Positions 24,507 through 33,402 of a stretch of 64,000 nucleotides of DNA are shown in pieces. Source of the stretch: Sphingopyxis sp. PAMC25046. GTDB lineage: Bacteria > Pseudomonadota > Alphaproteobacteria > Sphingomonadales > Sphingomonadaceae. The notes below the pieces were generated by a model. It was given only the letters and a program-made list of their open reading frames with translations. It did not search any database and was not told where the DNA came from. A program made the position numbers and the translations under genes. The DNA lies in NCBI RefSeq assembly GCF_004795895.1, contig NZ_CP039250.1, positions 1,364,001-1,428,000 on the forward strand, read 5' to 3'. Position 1 is the stretch's first letter, and the number at the start of each line of letters is the position of its first letter.

Positions 24507-26624
24507 TCAGAAGCTAGCCCGCGCCGTCAGACGGAAATCGCGGCCCGCCAGCGGCACATAATCCTTGGTGAAGCTCGCGTGGCGGCGTGCCTCGACGTCG
24601 AAGATATTGTTCGCCGACAGGCTGAGCGTCAGATTTTTCGTGTCGGGAAGCGGGCGCCAGCTGAGTGAGGCGTTAACGAGCGTGAAGCCGTCGGTGGGCG
24701 TCTCGAACTGCGCGACGCGCGCTTGGTCGTCAGTCCATTCGACCTCGACGCGCGCATCGACGCGCTCGCCCTGCGCTTCGAGCCCGCCGAGCACGCGCAG
24801 CGGCGGGATGCGCGGCACATTGCGGTCGAGCCCGGCATTCTTGATTTTCGCGCGCGTCATGTCGGCGGTCACGTCGCCGACGATATTGAAGCCGCCGATC
24901 TGCGCGAGCCGCGCGCTCGCCTCGGCCTCGAAGCCATAGACGCGCGCGTCGCGCTGGAAATATTGAAAGACGGGCAGCTCATCCTCTTCGGCGCCGGTCG
25001 CGGCCGAATAGATGAAATTGTCGAACCAGTTCGAATAGCCGGTGAGGCTGAGGTTGAAGCCGTCGGACTTGAACTTGAACGAGGCTTCGGCGCCCCAGTT
25101 TTTCTCGAGCCGCAGGTTCGGGTCGCCGACCTCGAAGCTCTGCGTCGCGATGTGCGGGCCGTTCGACAGCAATTCCTCGGCCGACGGCGCACGGACCGCG
25201 CGCGAGACCGAGACGCCGAACTTTGCGCCTTCGAAAATGTCGTAGGTCGCGCCGAGCGCGCCCGAGAAGCTGTCGAAATTGCGTTCGAAGCCCAGCGTCT
25301 GCGCGCGCACATTGGTCTTTTCATAGCGCGCCGCGGCTTCGAGCCCGAGCGGCCCCATCGTATATTCCTGCAGCGTGAACAGCGCGAACTGGTCGGTCAG
25401 GTTGCGCGGCACGAAGGCTTCGGCGCCGATCGCGTTGAAATCGCGGTGGTTGTACTGGACGCCGCTCGCGCCGCGCCAGCCGCCGCGGTCGTTCTGCGCC
25501 AGCTCGATCCGGCCTTCGATACCCTGATTGGTAAAGATGGTGCCGACCTCGTCGCCTTCGAACTCGGTGTGCTTGTAGTCGGCAAAGCCCGCACGAATAC
25601 GCAGTTTGTCGAAAAATCCGTCGCCGAGCTCGACTTCGCCGCGCAGGTCGGCGCGCCATTGCTTCATCCCGATGGTGACCGGGCCCTCCTCATGACCCTC
25701 TTCCTCTTCGCCCTCATGGTGGTGTTCGGTGCCGGGCCGGGCAGGCACGCCATAATTGCTGTCGAAATAGCTCACCGAAATGCCGAGCTGGCCGCCGTCG
25801 TTGATCAGCGATAGCCCGCCGCCGGCGGTCCATGTTTCGCTCTGCGTATTGTCGATCTTGCCGCGCTTGCCCGCCTGTTCGGTCAGTTCGGCCGCCTCGT
25901 CGGCATGGCCTTCCTCGGCCTCTTCGGCTGCAAGGTCGAGCAATTCGCCGCGCAGACCGGGGGCGTAGACGAAGCCTCCCGAACGGGTGTCGCCCGTCTT
26001 GCGCCAGCTGCCGTCGACATGCGCGACGATCTGCGGGCTCAGCGCGACGTCGATCGAGCTGCCGATGTTGCGGTCGTTTGCCGCGGTCGCATAGCCGCCG
26101 ATCGCATCGACATGGACATGGTCGGCGGGAACCTTGCGCGGGATCCGGCGGTCGAACAGATTGACCGCGCCGCCGATCGCCTGGCTGCCGAACAGCAGCA
26201 CCGCGGGGCCGCGCAGGATTTCGACGCGCTCGACCGTCAGCGGGTCGATCGTCACCGCGTGGTCGGCCGACGTGTTCGAAGCGTCGATCGACCCGATGCC
26301 GTCGGTCAGGACCTTGACGCGCTCGCCCGAAAAGCCGCGCAGGACGGGCCGCGACGCGCCCGGCGAAAAGCTCGTCGCCGACACGCCCGGTTGCCGCGTC
26401 AGCGTGTCGCCGATCTGCCCGCGAATGTCGCGTGCCAGCTCGTCGCCCTCGAGCACCGAAACATTGCCGAGAATGTCGAGGCTGCGGACATAGGGCGCGG
26501 TGACCACGATCGGCTCGCCCGTGTGCACATCGTCGTCGCTGCCCGCATTGGCGCGGTCCTGCGCAAAGACGGGGGCGGCGAGGAAAAGGGCAAAGGTAAA
26601 ACCGGCGGAACAAAGCAAACGCAT
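24507..26624 (-). CDS. TonB-dependent receptor, ZnuD-like (possible zinc uptake)
   Basis: A 705-residue outer-membrane receptor. It has a signal peptide of about 21 residues ending APVFAQ, a plug domain with RQPGVSATSFSPGASRPVLR and VERVEILRGPAVLLFGSQAI, and a 22-strand-type barrel ending LTARASF. An extracellular loop coded near 25685-25735 reads GTEHHHEGEEEEGHEEGP, and a second acidic stretch (EEAEEGHADEAAEL) lies earlier. Such His/Glu loops are known in zinc receptors such as ZnuD. A dyad upstream at 26663-26682 could bind a metal regulator. The metal specificity is inferred. Confidence 0.82.
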   Translation of the reverse strand: MRLLCSAGFTFALFLAAPVFAQDRANAGSDDDVHTGEPIVVTAPYVRSLDILGNVSVLEGDELARDIRGQIGDTLTRQPGVSATSFSPGASRPVLRGFSGERVKVLTDGIGSIDASNTSADHAVTIDPLTVERVEILRGPAVLLFGSQAIGGAVNLFDRRIPRKVPADHVHVDAIGGYATAANDRNIGSSIDVALSPQIVAHVDGSWRKTGDTRSGGFVYAPGLRGELLDLAAEEAEEGHADEAAELTEQAGKRGKIDNTQSETWTAGGGLSLINDGGQLGISVSYFDSNYGVPARPGTEHHHEGEEEEGHEEGPVTIGMKQWRADLRGEVELGDGFFDKLRIRAGFADYKHTEFEGDEVGTIFTNQGIEGRIELAQNDRGGWRGASGVQYNHRDFNAIGAEAFVPRNLTDQFALFTLQEYTMGPLGLEAAARYEKTNVRAQTLGFERNFDSFSGALGATYDIFEGAKFGVSVSRAVRAPSAEELLSNGPHIATQSFEVGDPNLRLEKNWGAEASFKFKSDGFNLSLTGYSNWFDNFIYSAATGAEEDELPVFQYFQRDARVYGFEAEASARLAQIGGFNIVGDVTADMTRAKIKNAGLDRNVPRIPPLRVLGGLEAQGERVDARVEVEWTDDQARVAQFETPTDGFTLVNASLSWRPLPDTKNLTLSLSANNIFDVEARRHASFTKDYVPLAGRDFRLTARASF

Positions 26625-26662
26625 GAGGGGAGAGTCCTGTAATTTTGGCGACCAGATGGCGC

Positions 26663-26682
26663 GTCAGTAATGATATACTGTC
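26663..26682 (-). promoter_or_regulatory. Candidate Zur-like operator upstream of the TonB receptor
   Basis: An AT-rich imperfect dyad (GTCAGTA...TACTGTC) lies 39-58 bp before the receptor start in an otherwise GC-rich region. Its core AATGATATA partly resembles the Zur boxes known from alphaproteobacteria. The resemblance is by eye only. Confidence 0.3.
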
Positions 26683-26810
26683 ACAATGACAACCCCCGAT
26701 GCATGCCGGACCTGTCGTTCGTCGGGCCCCGGCGCCCGTTGGTCGACAAGGCCGACCATCGGCGGGGCAAGCGAAGCTGTCTTGCGGGGCCGCGGGCGCC
26801 GCCCTAGATC

Positions 26811-27794
26811 ATGCGCATGACTATTGCTGCAAACAGCCTCGACCTGATCGGCAACACTCCGCTGGTGCTGCTGAAGGGGCCGAGCGAAGCGACCGGCTGC
26901 GAAATCTGGGGCAAGTGCGAATATGCGAATCCCGGCGGTTCGGTGAAGGACCGCGCCGCGCTCTATATCGTCCGCGATGCCGAGGCGAACGGCAGCCTGC
27001 GCCCCGGCGGCACGATCGTCGAGGGGACGGCGGGCAACACGGGAATCGGGCTGGCGCTCGTCGCCAATGCCTTGGGGTACAAGACGATCATCGTCATGCC
27101 CGACAATCAAAGCGCCGAGAAGATGGCCACGATCCGTGCCTTGGGCGCCGAGCTGGTGCTCGTTCCGCCCGCGCCCTTCGCCAACCCCGGCCACTTCGTC
27201 CACACCTCGCGCCGCATCGCCGAGGAAACCGACAATGCGATCTGGGCGAACCAGTTCGACAATATCGCCAACCGCAAGGCGCATATCTTCGGCACGGCCG
27301 AGGAAATCTGGGAACAGATGGACGGCCGCATCGATGGCTTCACCTGCGCCGCGGGTACGGGAGGCACGATCGCGGGCACCGGGCTCGGGCTGAAGGCGCA
27401 TAATTCGGACGTCGTCATCGCGCTCACCGATCCGCATGGCGCGGGGCTCTATAATTATTATCAGTGCGGCGAGCTGAAGCCCGAGGGGTCGAGCGTCGCC
27501 GAAGGCATCGGGCAGAACCGTATCACCGCCAATCTGGAAGGCGCGCCGATCGATACCCAGTTCCGCATCTCGGACGCCGAAGGGCTTGCCGTCGTCCGCC
27601 GCCTGCTCGACGAGGAGGGGCTGTGCCTCGGCCTTTCGTCGGGGATCAATGTCGCCGGCGCGATGGCGCTCGCGCGGCAACTGGGCCCGGGAAAACGCAT
27701 CGCAACCATCCTCTGCGACAGCGGGTTTCGCTATCTCTCGACGCTCTACAACCCCGAATGGCTGGCGAGCAAGGGACTGGAGACGGCAGCATGA
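26811..27794 (+). CDS. cysK: Cysteine synthase A (O-acetylserine sulfhydrylase)
   Basis: A 327-residue fold-type II PLP enzyme. NPGGSVKDRAAL carries the PLP lysine at residue 46. EGTAGNTGIGLA binds the substrate carboxylate, and GTGGTIAGTG binds the PLP phosphate. ILCDSGFRYLSTLYN near the end is typical of this CysK subgroup. It makes cysteine from O-acetylserine and sulfide in the cytoplasm. Its stop overlaps the start of a small membrane-protein gene (ATGA), so the following two genes are probably in one operon. Confidence 0.93.
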   Translation: MRMTIAANSLDLIGNTPLVLLKGPSEATGCEIWGKCEYANPGGSVKDRAALYIVRDAEANGSLRPGGTIVEGTAGNTGIGLALVANALGYKTIIVMPDNQSAEKMATIRALGAELVLVPPAPFANPGHFVHTSRRIAEETDNAIWANQFDNIANRKAHIFGTAEEIWEQMDGRIDGFTCAAGTGGTIAGTGLGLKAHNSDVVIALTDPHGAGLYNYYQCGELKPEGSSVAEGIGQNRITANLEGAPIDTQFRISDAEGLAVVRRLLDEEGLCLGLSSGINVAGAMALARQLGPGKRIATILCDSGFRYLSTLYNPEWLASKGLETAA

Positions 27795-28189
27795 GCATGC
27801 GGATTGACACCCCCTCGGCGCCCAAGCCGCAGGCACCGCCGCCCGCGGCGTCGCCGGTCCACGACACGATGCGGCGGCTGCAGATCGGCATCGCCGGCGT
27901 GCTCACGGTGCTGTTGCTCGTCGGCATGGCAGGGCTGATCGGCGAGCGCGCGCGCGAACGGGCCGAAGCCGAGGCTCCGGCAACGACCGAGGTTAAGATG
28001 CCCGGCGCAGAACCCGCCGTCGGCGCGCCGCTTGAAGAACTTGGCGTCCAGCCGGTCTCGCCGTCATCGTCGAAGGATGAAAATGCGGCGACCGCAGTTA
28101 AGGTCCCGCAGGCGGTGGCGCCGGCGGCGACCGTTCCCGATCTCGAACCCGATCCCGAACTCCAGCGCGCGCGCCAGTCGAAACAGTGA
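27791..28189 (+). CDS. Hypothetical single-span membrane protein
   Basis: A 132-residue protein starting at the ATG at 27791 that overlaps the cysK stop; a longer frame from 27464 is inside cysK and rejected. It has a Pro/Ala-rich amino end, one transmembrane helix at about residues 32-55 (LQIGIAGVLTVLLLVGMAGLI) and a long Pro/Ala/Glu-rich periplasmic tail. No domain is recognised. The GTGA overlap with the next gene suggests the two products work together. The function is unknown. Confidence 0.7.
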   Translation: MSMRIDTPSAPKPQAPPPAASPVHDTMRRLQIGIAGVLTVLLLVGMAGLIGERARERAEAEAPATTEVKMPGAEPAVGAPLEELGVQPVSPSSSKDENAATAVKVPQAVAPAATVPDLEPDPELQRARQSKQ

Positions 28190-29349
28190 TCGCGGTATCG
28201 CGCGGGCCGGTGCTGCGCGCTTTCGTCATCTCCGTTGCCATCGTCGCCCTGGCGTGGGTCGCTGGCGGGCAGGCGCTGCTCGGGCGCGTCGATCCCGCGC
28301 TCGCTGTCCCCTTGCTCGCGCCCCCGATGCTGCTTCTCGCCTGGTGGCAGCGCCGCGAACCCGCCGCGGCGCGGCGGCGCACTTCGTTTCTGGCGCTGGC
28401 ATTTCTGGTTGCGGCGCAGGCGCTGCTCGGGCTTGCGCTTGCCGGATCGGCCGGCTGGCCGCAACTGCTGCTGGTCGTCGTTGCGGCGGGCGTCGCCGCG
28501 TCGCTCGCCGATCTGATCGTCCAGTGGCGTCCGCGGCCGGCATTCCTGTCATGGCTCGCCGCGTTCGCGCTCGCCGTCGGCTGGTTCGCGGCGGGGCACG
28601 CGCTGCTCGCTATCCTCTACCGCCCCGCCGCCGCGCGCGCGAAGGCGCCCGCCGTCACCATGCTCACCGGCCTGCCGCTGCGCTGGTCGGGTGTCGGCGA
28701 CATCGCCGCGATGATCGCCGAGGGGGCCAATGACGACCCTGCGCTCGTGCGGCTAACCGCGGCCGGCCCGGTATCGCTCGTCGACAGCCTCGCCGATCAT
28801 GTCCCGCCCCCCGACGGAACGCTGCTGCTCGCGCATCCGCGCGCGCTCGCGCCGCAGGAACTGGTGGTGATCGACGCCTTTGTGCGCGGCGGCGGCCGCG
28901 CGGTCGTTCTCGCCGACGCGCTGTCGGGCTGGCCCGCGCGCCACCCGCTCGGCGACCCGCGCAACCCGCCGGTGACGAGCCTGCTGACGCCGCTGCTCGA
29001 TCATTGGGGCGTCACGCTCGACTCTGCTCCAACCGGCGAGGACGACGCGCTGCCTGTTGACATCGACGGCGCGCGTCTCCGGCTCTTCAGCGCCGGCCGC
29101 TTTGATCGCCTTCCTCGTCAATGCCGGGCCTTTGCCGGCAGGCGCGTCACCCGCTGTTCGATAGGCGAGGGGGAGGTGTGGCTCGTCGGCGACGCCGACC
29201 TCCTCTTCGCCCCACTCTGGCAGCCGCTCGTGCCCGGCGCCGACCATCTGCGGCGGGCCGACACGATGGAGTGGCTTTCCGCGCGCCTCTGGCCCGGCGC
29301 GGGCATCGCGCTGCTCCACCCGCTCTGGATTCGCACCAGCACGACCTGA
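28186..29349 (+). CDS. Hypothetical membrane protein with GldG-like domain
   Basis: A 387-residue protein starting at a GTG that overlaps the previous stop. Five or so hydrophobic helices fill residues 8-150. A soluble domain follows, with LLLAHPRALAPQELVVIDAF then VRGGGRAVVLADAL, which resembles the GldG/IFT52-like fold seen in ABC-transporter-associated proteins. No ABC subunit is next to it. It lies directly before the dcw cluster but is separated from mraZ by a 276 nt regulatory region. The function is unknown; the domain call is by pattern only. Confidence 0.65.
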   Translation: MIAVSRGPVLRAFVISVAIVALAWVAGGQALLGRVDPALAVPLLAPPMLLLAWWQRREPAAARRRTSFLALAFLVAAQALLGLALAGSAGWPQLLLVVVAAGVAASLADLIVQWRPRPAFLSWLAAFALAVGWFAAGHALLAILYRPAAARAKAPAVTMLTGLPLRWSGVGDIAAMIAEGANDDPALVRLTAAGPVSLVDSLADHVPPPDGTLLLAHPRALAPQELVVIDAFVRGGGRAVVLADALSGWPARHPLGDPRNPPVTSLLTPLLDHWGVTLDSAPTGEDDALPVDIDGARLRLFSAGRFDRLPRQCRAFAGRRVTRCSIGEGEVWLVGDADLLFAPLWQPLVPGADHLRRADTMEWLSARLWPGAGIALLHPLWIRTSTT

Positions 29350-29464
29350 GTCGGCGTTTCGCCCCAATTCACCCCGATCGAAACTCCCCGACGGTGCCTC
29401 CGCCGCGCCGCGCGACCGCCATTTACCCAATTCGGAGTGCTTTTTGCGGCAAATAGGGGCTAGA

Positions 29465-29499
29465 TTCCCTATTCTACCCTAAAATACCCCTTTTCACCC
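29465..29499 (-). promoter_or_regulatory. MraZ operator: four GGG repeats phased at 10 bp
   Basis: On the minus strand four GGGNN pentamers (GGGTG, GGGTA, GGGTA, GGGAA) are each separated by five bases; on the plus strand the CCC triplets lie at 29467, 29477, 29487 and 29497. This matches the TGGGN-N5 repeat architecture known for MraZ binding sites. They lie about 126-160 bp before mraZ, next to a TATAGT at 29505-29510 that could be a -10 box, so MraZ could repress its own operon here. Confidence 0.75.
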
Positions 29500-29524
29500 C
29501 GATCTATAGTTGATACTCAAGCAA

Positions 29525-29601
29525 GTGGAGAGGGGCATTCTCCACCTAGGCCGAACCATCCGGAATCCTGTGATTCCGGGGCCGGGAAAGTTTTGCCCGG
29601 C
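29525..29601 (+). promoter_or_regulatory. Three consecutive stem-loops in the mraZ leader
   Basis: Three hairpins follow one another before mraZ: 29525-29545 (7-bp stem GTGGAGA), 29560-29579 (8-bp stem CCGGAATC, loop CTGT) and 29581-29601 (6-bp stem GCCGGG). None has a T-run, so they are not plain terminators. They may shape the leader of the cell-division operon. Confidence 0.45.
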
Positions 29602-29625
29602 GGCGCGGATACGGGGGGCAGAGCG

Positions 29626-30126
29626 ATGGCGATTGTGACGCCCGGCCAGTATGCGGGCACCAATTTCGCCGCGATCGATGGCAAGGGGCGCATCGCCGTC
29701 CCCTCTCAGTTCCGCAACAACGTGCCCCTCAATGCGGACGGCCAGCGCGTGCTCTGGGTCGGTTTCCACGAAAAACTGCCCTGCCTCGTCGCCTACGGCC
29801 AGGATCAGTATGACCGGCTGAACGGCGAGATCGAGCGCGACCGCGAAACCGCGCGGCTGCGCAACCTCGATTTCGACGAGGACAGCGAGTTCAAGAAGCG
29901 CTTCAGCTACACCGAGCCCTACACGCTCGACGACAGCGGTCGCTTCCTTCCCAGCTTCATCCACCGCGACCGCGTCGGCGATGCCGGCGCGACGGCTTTT
30001 GTGGGGTCGGGCCGCCGCCTCGAAATCTGGTGGCTGCCGACGCTGGCCGAATGCGCCGACGCTGATCCGGTGCTCCAGCGCCTCGCTGCCTCTTGGGATG
30101 CCACGAAAGGGAAGGGGCGCAAATGA
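29626..30126 (+). CDS. mraZ: Transcriptional regulator MraZ
   Basis: A 166-residue protein with two MraZ/AbrB-like repeats. The first has [15 protein letters not shown] at about residues 19-33, the second [20 protein letters not shown] at about residues 101-120. I chose the ATG at 29626, with GGGGGG-type ribosome-binding sequence upstream, over a start at 29593. MraZ binds phased repeats upstream of its own gene and represses dcw transcription in E. coli. Four such repeats precede this gene. The stop overlaps rsmH (ATGA). Confidence 0.95.
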   Translation: MAIVTPGQYAGTNFAAIDGKGRIAVPSQFRNNVPLNADGQRVLWVGFHEKLPCLVAYGQDQYDRLNGEIERDRETARLRNLDFDEDSEFKKRFSYTEPYTLDDSGRFLPSFIHRDRVGDAGATAFVGSGRRLEIWWLPTLAECADADPVLQRLAASWDATKGKGRK

Positions 30127-31100
30127 CCGACCTCCCCCGCGATCCCCGTCACGATCCGGTCCTCCGCGAAGAAGTCATCGCCGCGCTCGCCATCGCCCCG
30201 GGTGAGCGCCACGTCGATGCGACTTTCGGCGCCGGCGGCTATACCCGCGCGATGCTCGCCGCGGGCGCCGATGTCGTCGCCTGCGACCGCGATCCCGACG
30301 CGATCGCCGAAGGGCAAGCGCTCGTCGCCGAAGCCGGCGGCAAGCTGACGCTGGTCCACGGTCGTTTTGGCGAGATCGACCGGCTGCTCGCCGAGCGCGG
30401 GATCGATGCCGTCGACGGCATCACCTTCGACATCGGCGTCTCGTCGATGCAACTCGACCGCGACGAACGCGGCTTTTCCTTTCAAAAGGACGGCCCGCTC
30501 GACATGCGCATGGCGCAGGAGGGTGAAAGCGCCGCCGACTGGCTCAACCGCGCCGACGAGACCGAGATCGCCGACGTGCTCTTTCACTATGGCGACGAAC
30601 GCCAGTCGCGCCGTGTCGCGCGCGCGATTGTCGCCGCGCGTCCGCTCACTCGCACCGCCGAACTCGCGACCGTGATCCGCAAGGCGCTGCGCCATCCGCC
30701 GGGCGCGCCCAAGGATCCCTCGACCAAAAGCTTTCAGGCGATCCGCATCCACATCAACAGCGAGCTCGACGAACTGGTCGCGGGCCTTTCCGCCGCCGAA
30801 CGCCTGCTGCGTCCCGGCGGCCGGCTCGCCGTCGTCAGCTTTCACAGCACCGAGGATCGGATCGTGAAGAATTTCCTGCGCGAACGCAGCGGTGGCGATG
30901 CCGCGGGTTCGCGTCACCGGCCCGCGCCGATCCCTCTGGCGCGGGCCGCAACTTTCGAGACCCCGGCGCGCAAAGTGCGCCCGGGCAAGCAAGAGGAAGC
31001 GCGCAATCCGCGCGCGCGTTCGGCAACGCTGCGCAGCGCGGTCCGCACCGCTGCGCCCGCTTGGCCGGATAGTTCGATGAAGGAGGCGATGTCATGTTGA
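30123..31100 (+). CDS. rsmH: 16S rRNA (cytosine(1402)-N(4))-methyltransferase
   Basis: A 325-residue SAM-dependent methyltransferase. The opening [13 protein letters not shown] is diagnostic. The SAM motif is [15 protein letters not shown], then [14 protein letters not shown] and [15 protein letters not shown], and a late [17 protein letters not shown]. It modifies C1402 in the decoding centre of 16S rRNA. It follows mraZ with a 4 nt overlap, and its end overlaps ftsL by 7 nt. Confidence 0.97.
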   Translation: MTDLPRDPRHDPVLREEVIAALAIAPGERHVDATFGAGGYTRAMLAAGADVVACDRDPDAIAEGQALVAEAGGKLTLVHGRFGEIDRLLAERGIDAVDGITFDIGVSSMQLDRDERGFSFQKDGPLDMRMAQEGESAADWLNRADETEIADVLFHYGDERQSRRVARAIVAARPLTRTAELATVIRKALRHPPGAPKDPSTKSFQAIRIHINSELDELVAGLSAAERLLRPGGRLAVVSFHSTEDRIVKNFLRERSGGDAAGSRHRPAPIPLARAATFETPARKVRPGKQEEARNPRARSATLRSAVRTAAPAWPDSSMKEAMSC

Positions 31101-31717
31101 TGGCGGCCCGCAAGCTCCAGGGAATCGGTCTGGTCCTGCTCGTGCTCATCTTCGCGATGATGCTGTATCCCGTGTCGCTCAAGGTAGCGGCGACGCGCAG
31201 CGAACTGACGCGTATCGAGCGCGATATCGTCCGGACGCGCGACAATATCCGCTACCTCGAATCCGAACTCGCGGTGCGCGCCTCGATGCGCCAGCTCGAA
31301 CAGTGGAACGCCGACGCGTTCGGCTATTCGGCACCCGACTCGACGCAATATCTGGAAAGCGAGCGCCAGCTTGCCTCGCTCGACCGGCTCCCGCGCGCGC
31401 GCGGCGCCAACGAGGTCGCGCCGGTGCTGATGGCGATGGTCTCGCCGGTCGCGGTGGCGGCCGCGCCAACGGAAAGCCCGGTCGCAAGCAAGCCTGCGGC
31501 GGCAAAGCCTGCCGCGCCCAAGCCCGCCGCCGCGAAGCCCGTTATGCTCGCGCAGGCCGATACCGGCGTGCGCAGCGACGTGACGCCGCGTATGGCGCCG
31601 ACGCGCCGCCGCGAGCAGCTCAAGATGATCGAGGATCAGTTGCTCGCCGAATCGACGCTCGCCGATTTGAAGCGCGCCGCCGCCATCGAAGCCGCGGGAG
31701 GCAAGCCCGGCCGATGA
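31094..31717 (+). CDS. ftsL: Cell division protein FtsL
   Basis: A 207-residue small bitopic protein. One transmembrane helix spans about residues 10-28 ([17 protein letters not shown]). A periplasmic coiled coil follows ([19 protein letters not shown]) with [17 protein letters not shown], matching FtsL of alphaproteobacteria. The carboxy half is a long Ala/Pro/Lys-rich stretch ([17 protein letters not shown]) with no known domain, making it longer than the ~120-residue E. coli protein. FtsL links FtsQ and FtsB to FtsWI in the divisome. The position between rsmH and ftsI confirms the call. Confidence 0.87.
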   Translation: MLMAARKLQGIGLVLLVLIFAMMLYPVSLKVAATRSELTRIERDIVRTRDNIRYLESELAVRASMRQLEQWNADAFGYSAPDSTQYLESERQLASLDRLPRARGANEVAPVLMAMVSPVAVAAAPTESPVASKPAAAKPAAPKPAAAKPVMLAQADTGVRSDVTPRMAPTRRREQLKMIEDQLLAESTLADLKRAAAIEAAGGKPGR

Positions 31718-33402
31718 ACACGCTCGTCGTCCGTCCGACGCGGGTCCGAACCGCCGGGGTGCGGCAGCAGATATTGCTGACCGCGCAACAGCGTTTGATG
31801 ATCCTGATGCTGCTGTTCATGGCGGCATTTTTCGTCGTGTCGGGGCGCCTTCTTTATTTCGCGCTGTTTGATACCTCGTCGGGCCGTTCGGCGGCGACGG
31901 CGTTCGTGCCCGCTCGCGCGGATATCGTCGACCGTAACGGCGTACCGCTCGCGCGCACGATCGACGGCTATTCGATCCGCGTCGTGCCGTCGAAACTGCT
32001 CAACGACCGACAATATCTGGCGGCCGAGCTCCACAAGATCTTCCCCGACATGACGCGCCAGGATCTGCTGGCAAAGCTGACCGGGCCGCGCCCGACCTAT
32101 ATCCGCCGCCGCGCGCTGCCCGATCAGGTCGCGGCGGTGAATGCGATCGGCGACGTCGGTTTCGACTTCCCGCGCGAAAAGGAACGCCTCTATCCGCAGC
32201 TCACGCTCGCGGCGCATGTGCTCGGCTTCATCAACGCCGACGGCCATGGCGTGACAGGGGTCGAGGGCGCGTTCGACCAGCGGCTGATTGACGAGGCGAC
32301 GCGCGGGCACCCGCTCGCGCTGTCGATTGACGCGCGCGTGCAGGGGGTCCTCGAAAGCGAGCTGAGCGCGGCGGTTACCAATCTGGAAGCCATCGGCGGC
32401 GCGGGCGTGATCCTCGACGTCCACACCGGCGAAGTCGCCGCGATGACCTCGCTTCCGACCTATAACCCCAACAAGTTGCTGGGCAGCGATCCGGGTACGC
32501 GGCGCAACGCCGTCACCTATAATCTCTACGAGCTCGGCTCGACCTTCAAGCCGCTGTCGATCGGCGCCGCGATCGACGACGGCACGGTGACCAGCATGGC
32601 GCGCCGCTACGACGCGACGGCGCCGCTCCCGATTGCGGGCTTTCGTATCCGCGACAGCCACCCCGGCCGCTGGTACAACGTGCCGGAGACGCTGATCGAA
32701 AGCTCGAACATCGCGACCGCGCGTATCGCCGACGAGCTGGGTCGCGAGAATCTGGAGCGCCTGTTCCGCGACCTCAATTTCGACAAGCGCCCCGAAATCG
32801 AGCTCAAGGAACGCGCTTTCCCGCTCTGGCCCAGGAACTGGGGCCGGGTGACGACGATGACGACGAGCTATGGTCATGGCATCGCGGTGACGCCGCTTCA
32901 TCTCGCCAGCGCCTATGCCGCGCTCGTCAACGGCGGCATCTATCGTCCCGCGACGATGCTCAGGCTCGGTGACAAGCCGCCGCCGCAGGGGCGCCGCGTG
33001 TTCAAGGCGTCGACCAGCGCGCGGATGCGCCAGCTGCTGCGCCTGATCGTTTCGGACGGCACGGGCAAGCAGGCCGACGCCCCCGGCTTTCGGGTCGGCG
33101 GCAAGACCGGATCGGCCGAAAAGCCGGGCGCGGGTGGTTATCGCCGCCATTCGCTTGTCTCGACCTTCGCCGCGGCCTTCCCGATGGATAATCCGCGCTA
33201 TATCGTGCTTGTGATGATCGACGAGCCCAAGGGCAACGCCTATAGCTCAGGGCAGCGCACCGCGGGCTGGACCGCGGCGCCGGTGGTGCGCAAGGTCGTG
33301 ACCCGCGCGGGCCCGATGCTCGGCGTCTTCCCCGACGAAAGCCGCGACGTCGACGTCTCCGAACTCACGCCGCTGTTACGGAGAGAGGAGGAAGCGCACT
33401 GA
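31714..33402 (+). CDS. ftsI: Septal peptidoglycan transpeptidase FtsI (PBP3)
   Basis: A 562-residue class B penicillin-binding protein. A transmembrane helix lies near residues 27-47. The pedestal domain has RADIVDRNGVPLART. The transpeptidase motifs are STFK with catalytic Ser276 and Lys279, SSN at 330-332 and KTG at 464-466. The start at 31714 overlaps the ftsL stop. It cross-links peptidoglycan at the septum together with FtsW. Confidence 0.96.
   Translation: MNTLVVRPTRVRTAGVRQQILLTAQQRLMILMLLFMAAFFVVSGRLLYFALFDTSSGRSAATAFVPARADIVDRNGVPLARTIDGYSIRVVPSKLLNDRQYLAAELHKIFPDMTRQDLLAKLTGPRPTYIRRRALPDQVAAVNAIGDVGFDFPREKERLYPQLTLAAHVLGFINADGHGVTGVEGAFDQRLIDEATRGHPLALSIDARVQGVLESELSAAVTNLEAIGGAGVILDVHTGEVAAMTSLPTYNPNKLLGSDPGTRRNAVTYNLYELGSTFKPLSIGAAIDDGTVTSMARRYDATAPLPIAGFRIRDSHPGRWYNVPETLIESSNIATARIADELGRENLERLFRDLNFDKRPEIELKERAFPLWPRNWGRVTTMTTSYGHGIAVTPLHLASAYAALVNGGIYRPATMLRLGDKPPPQGRRVFKASTSARMRQLLRLIVSDGTGKQADAPGFRVGGKTGSAEKPGAGGYRRHSLVSTFAAAFPMDNPRYIVLVMIDEPKGNAYSSGQRTAGWTAAPVVRKVVTRAGPMLGVFPDESRDVDVSELTPLLRREEEAH

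Noticed and set aside
31500..31560. Tandem repeats coding KPAA units in ftsL, as a possible CRISPR or minisatellite
   Set aside because: The repeats are few, in frame and within a coding low-complexity region.
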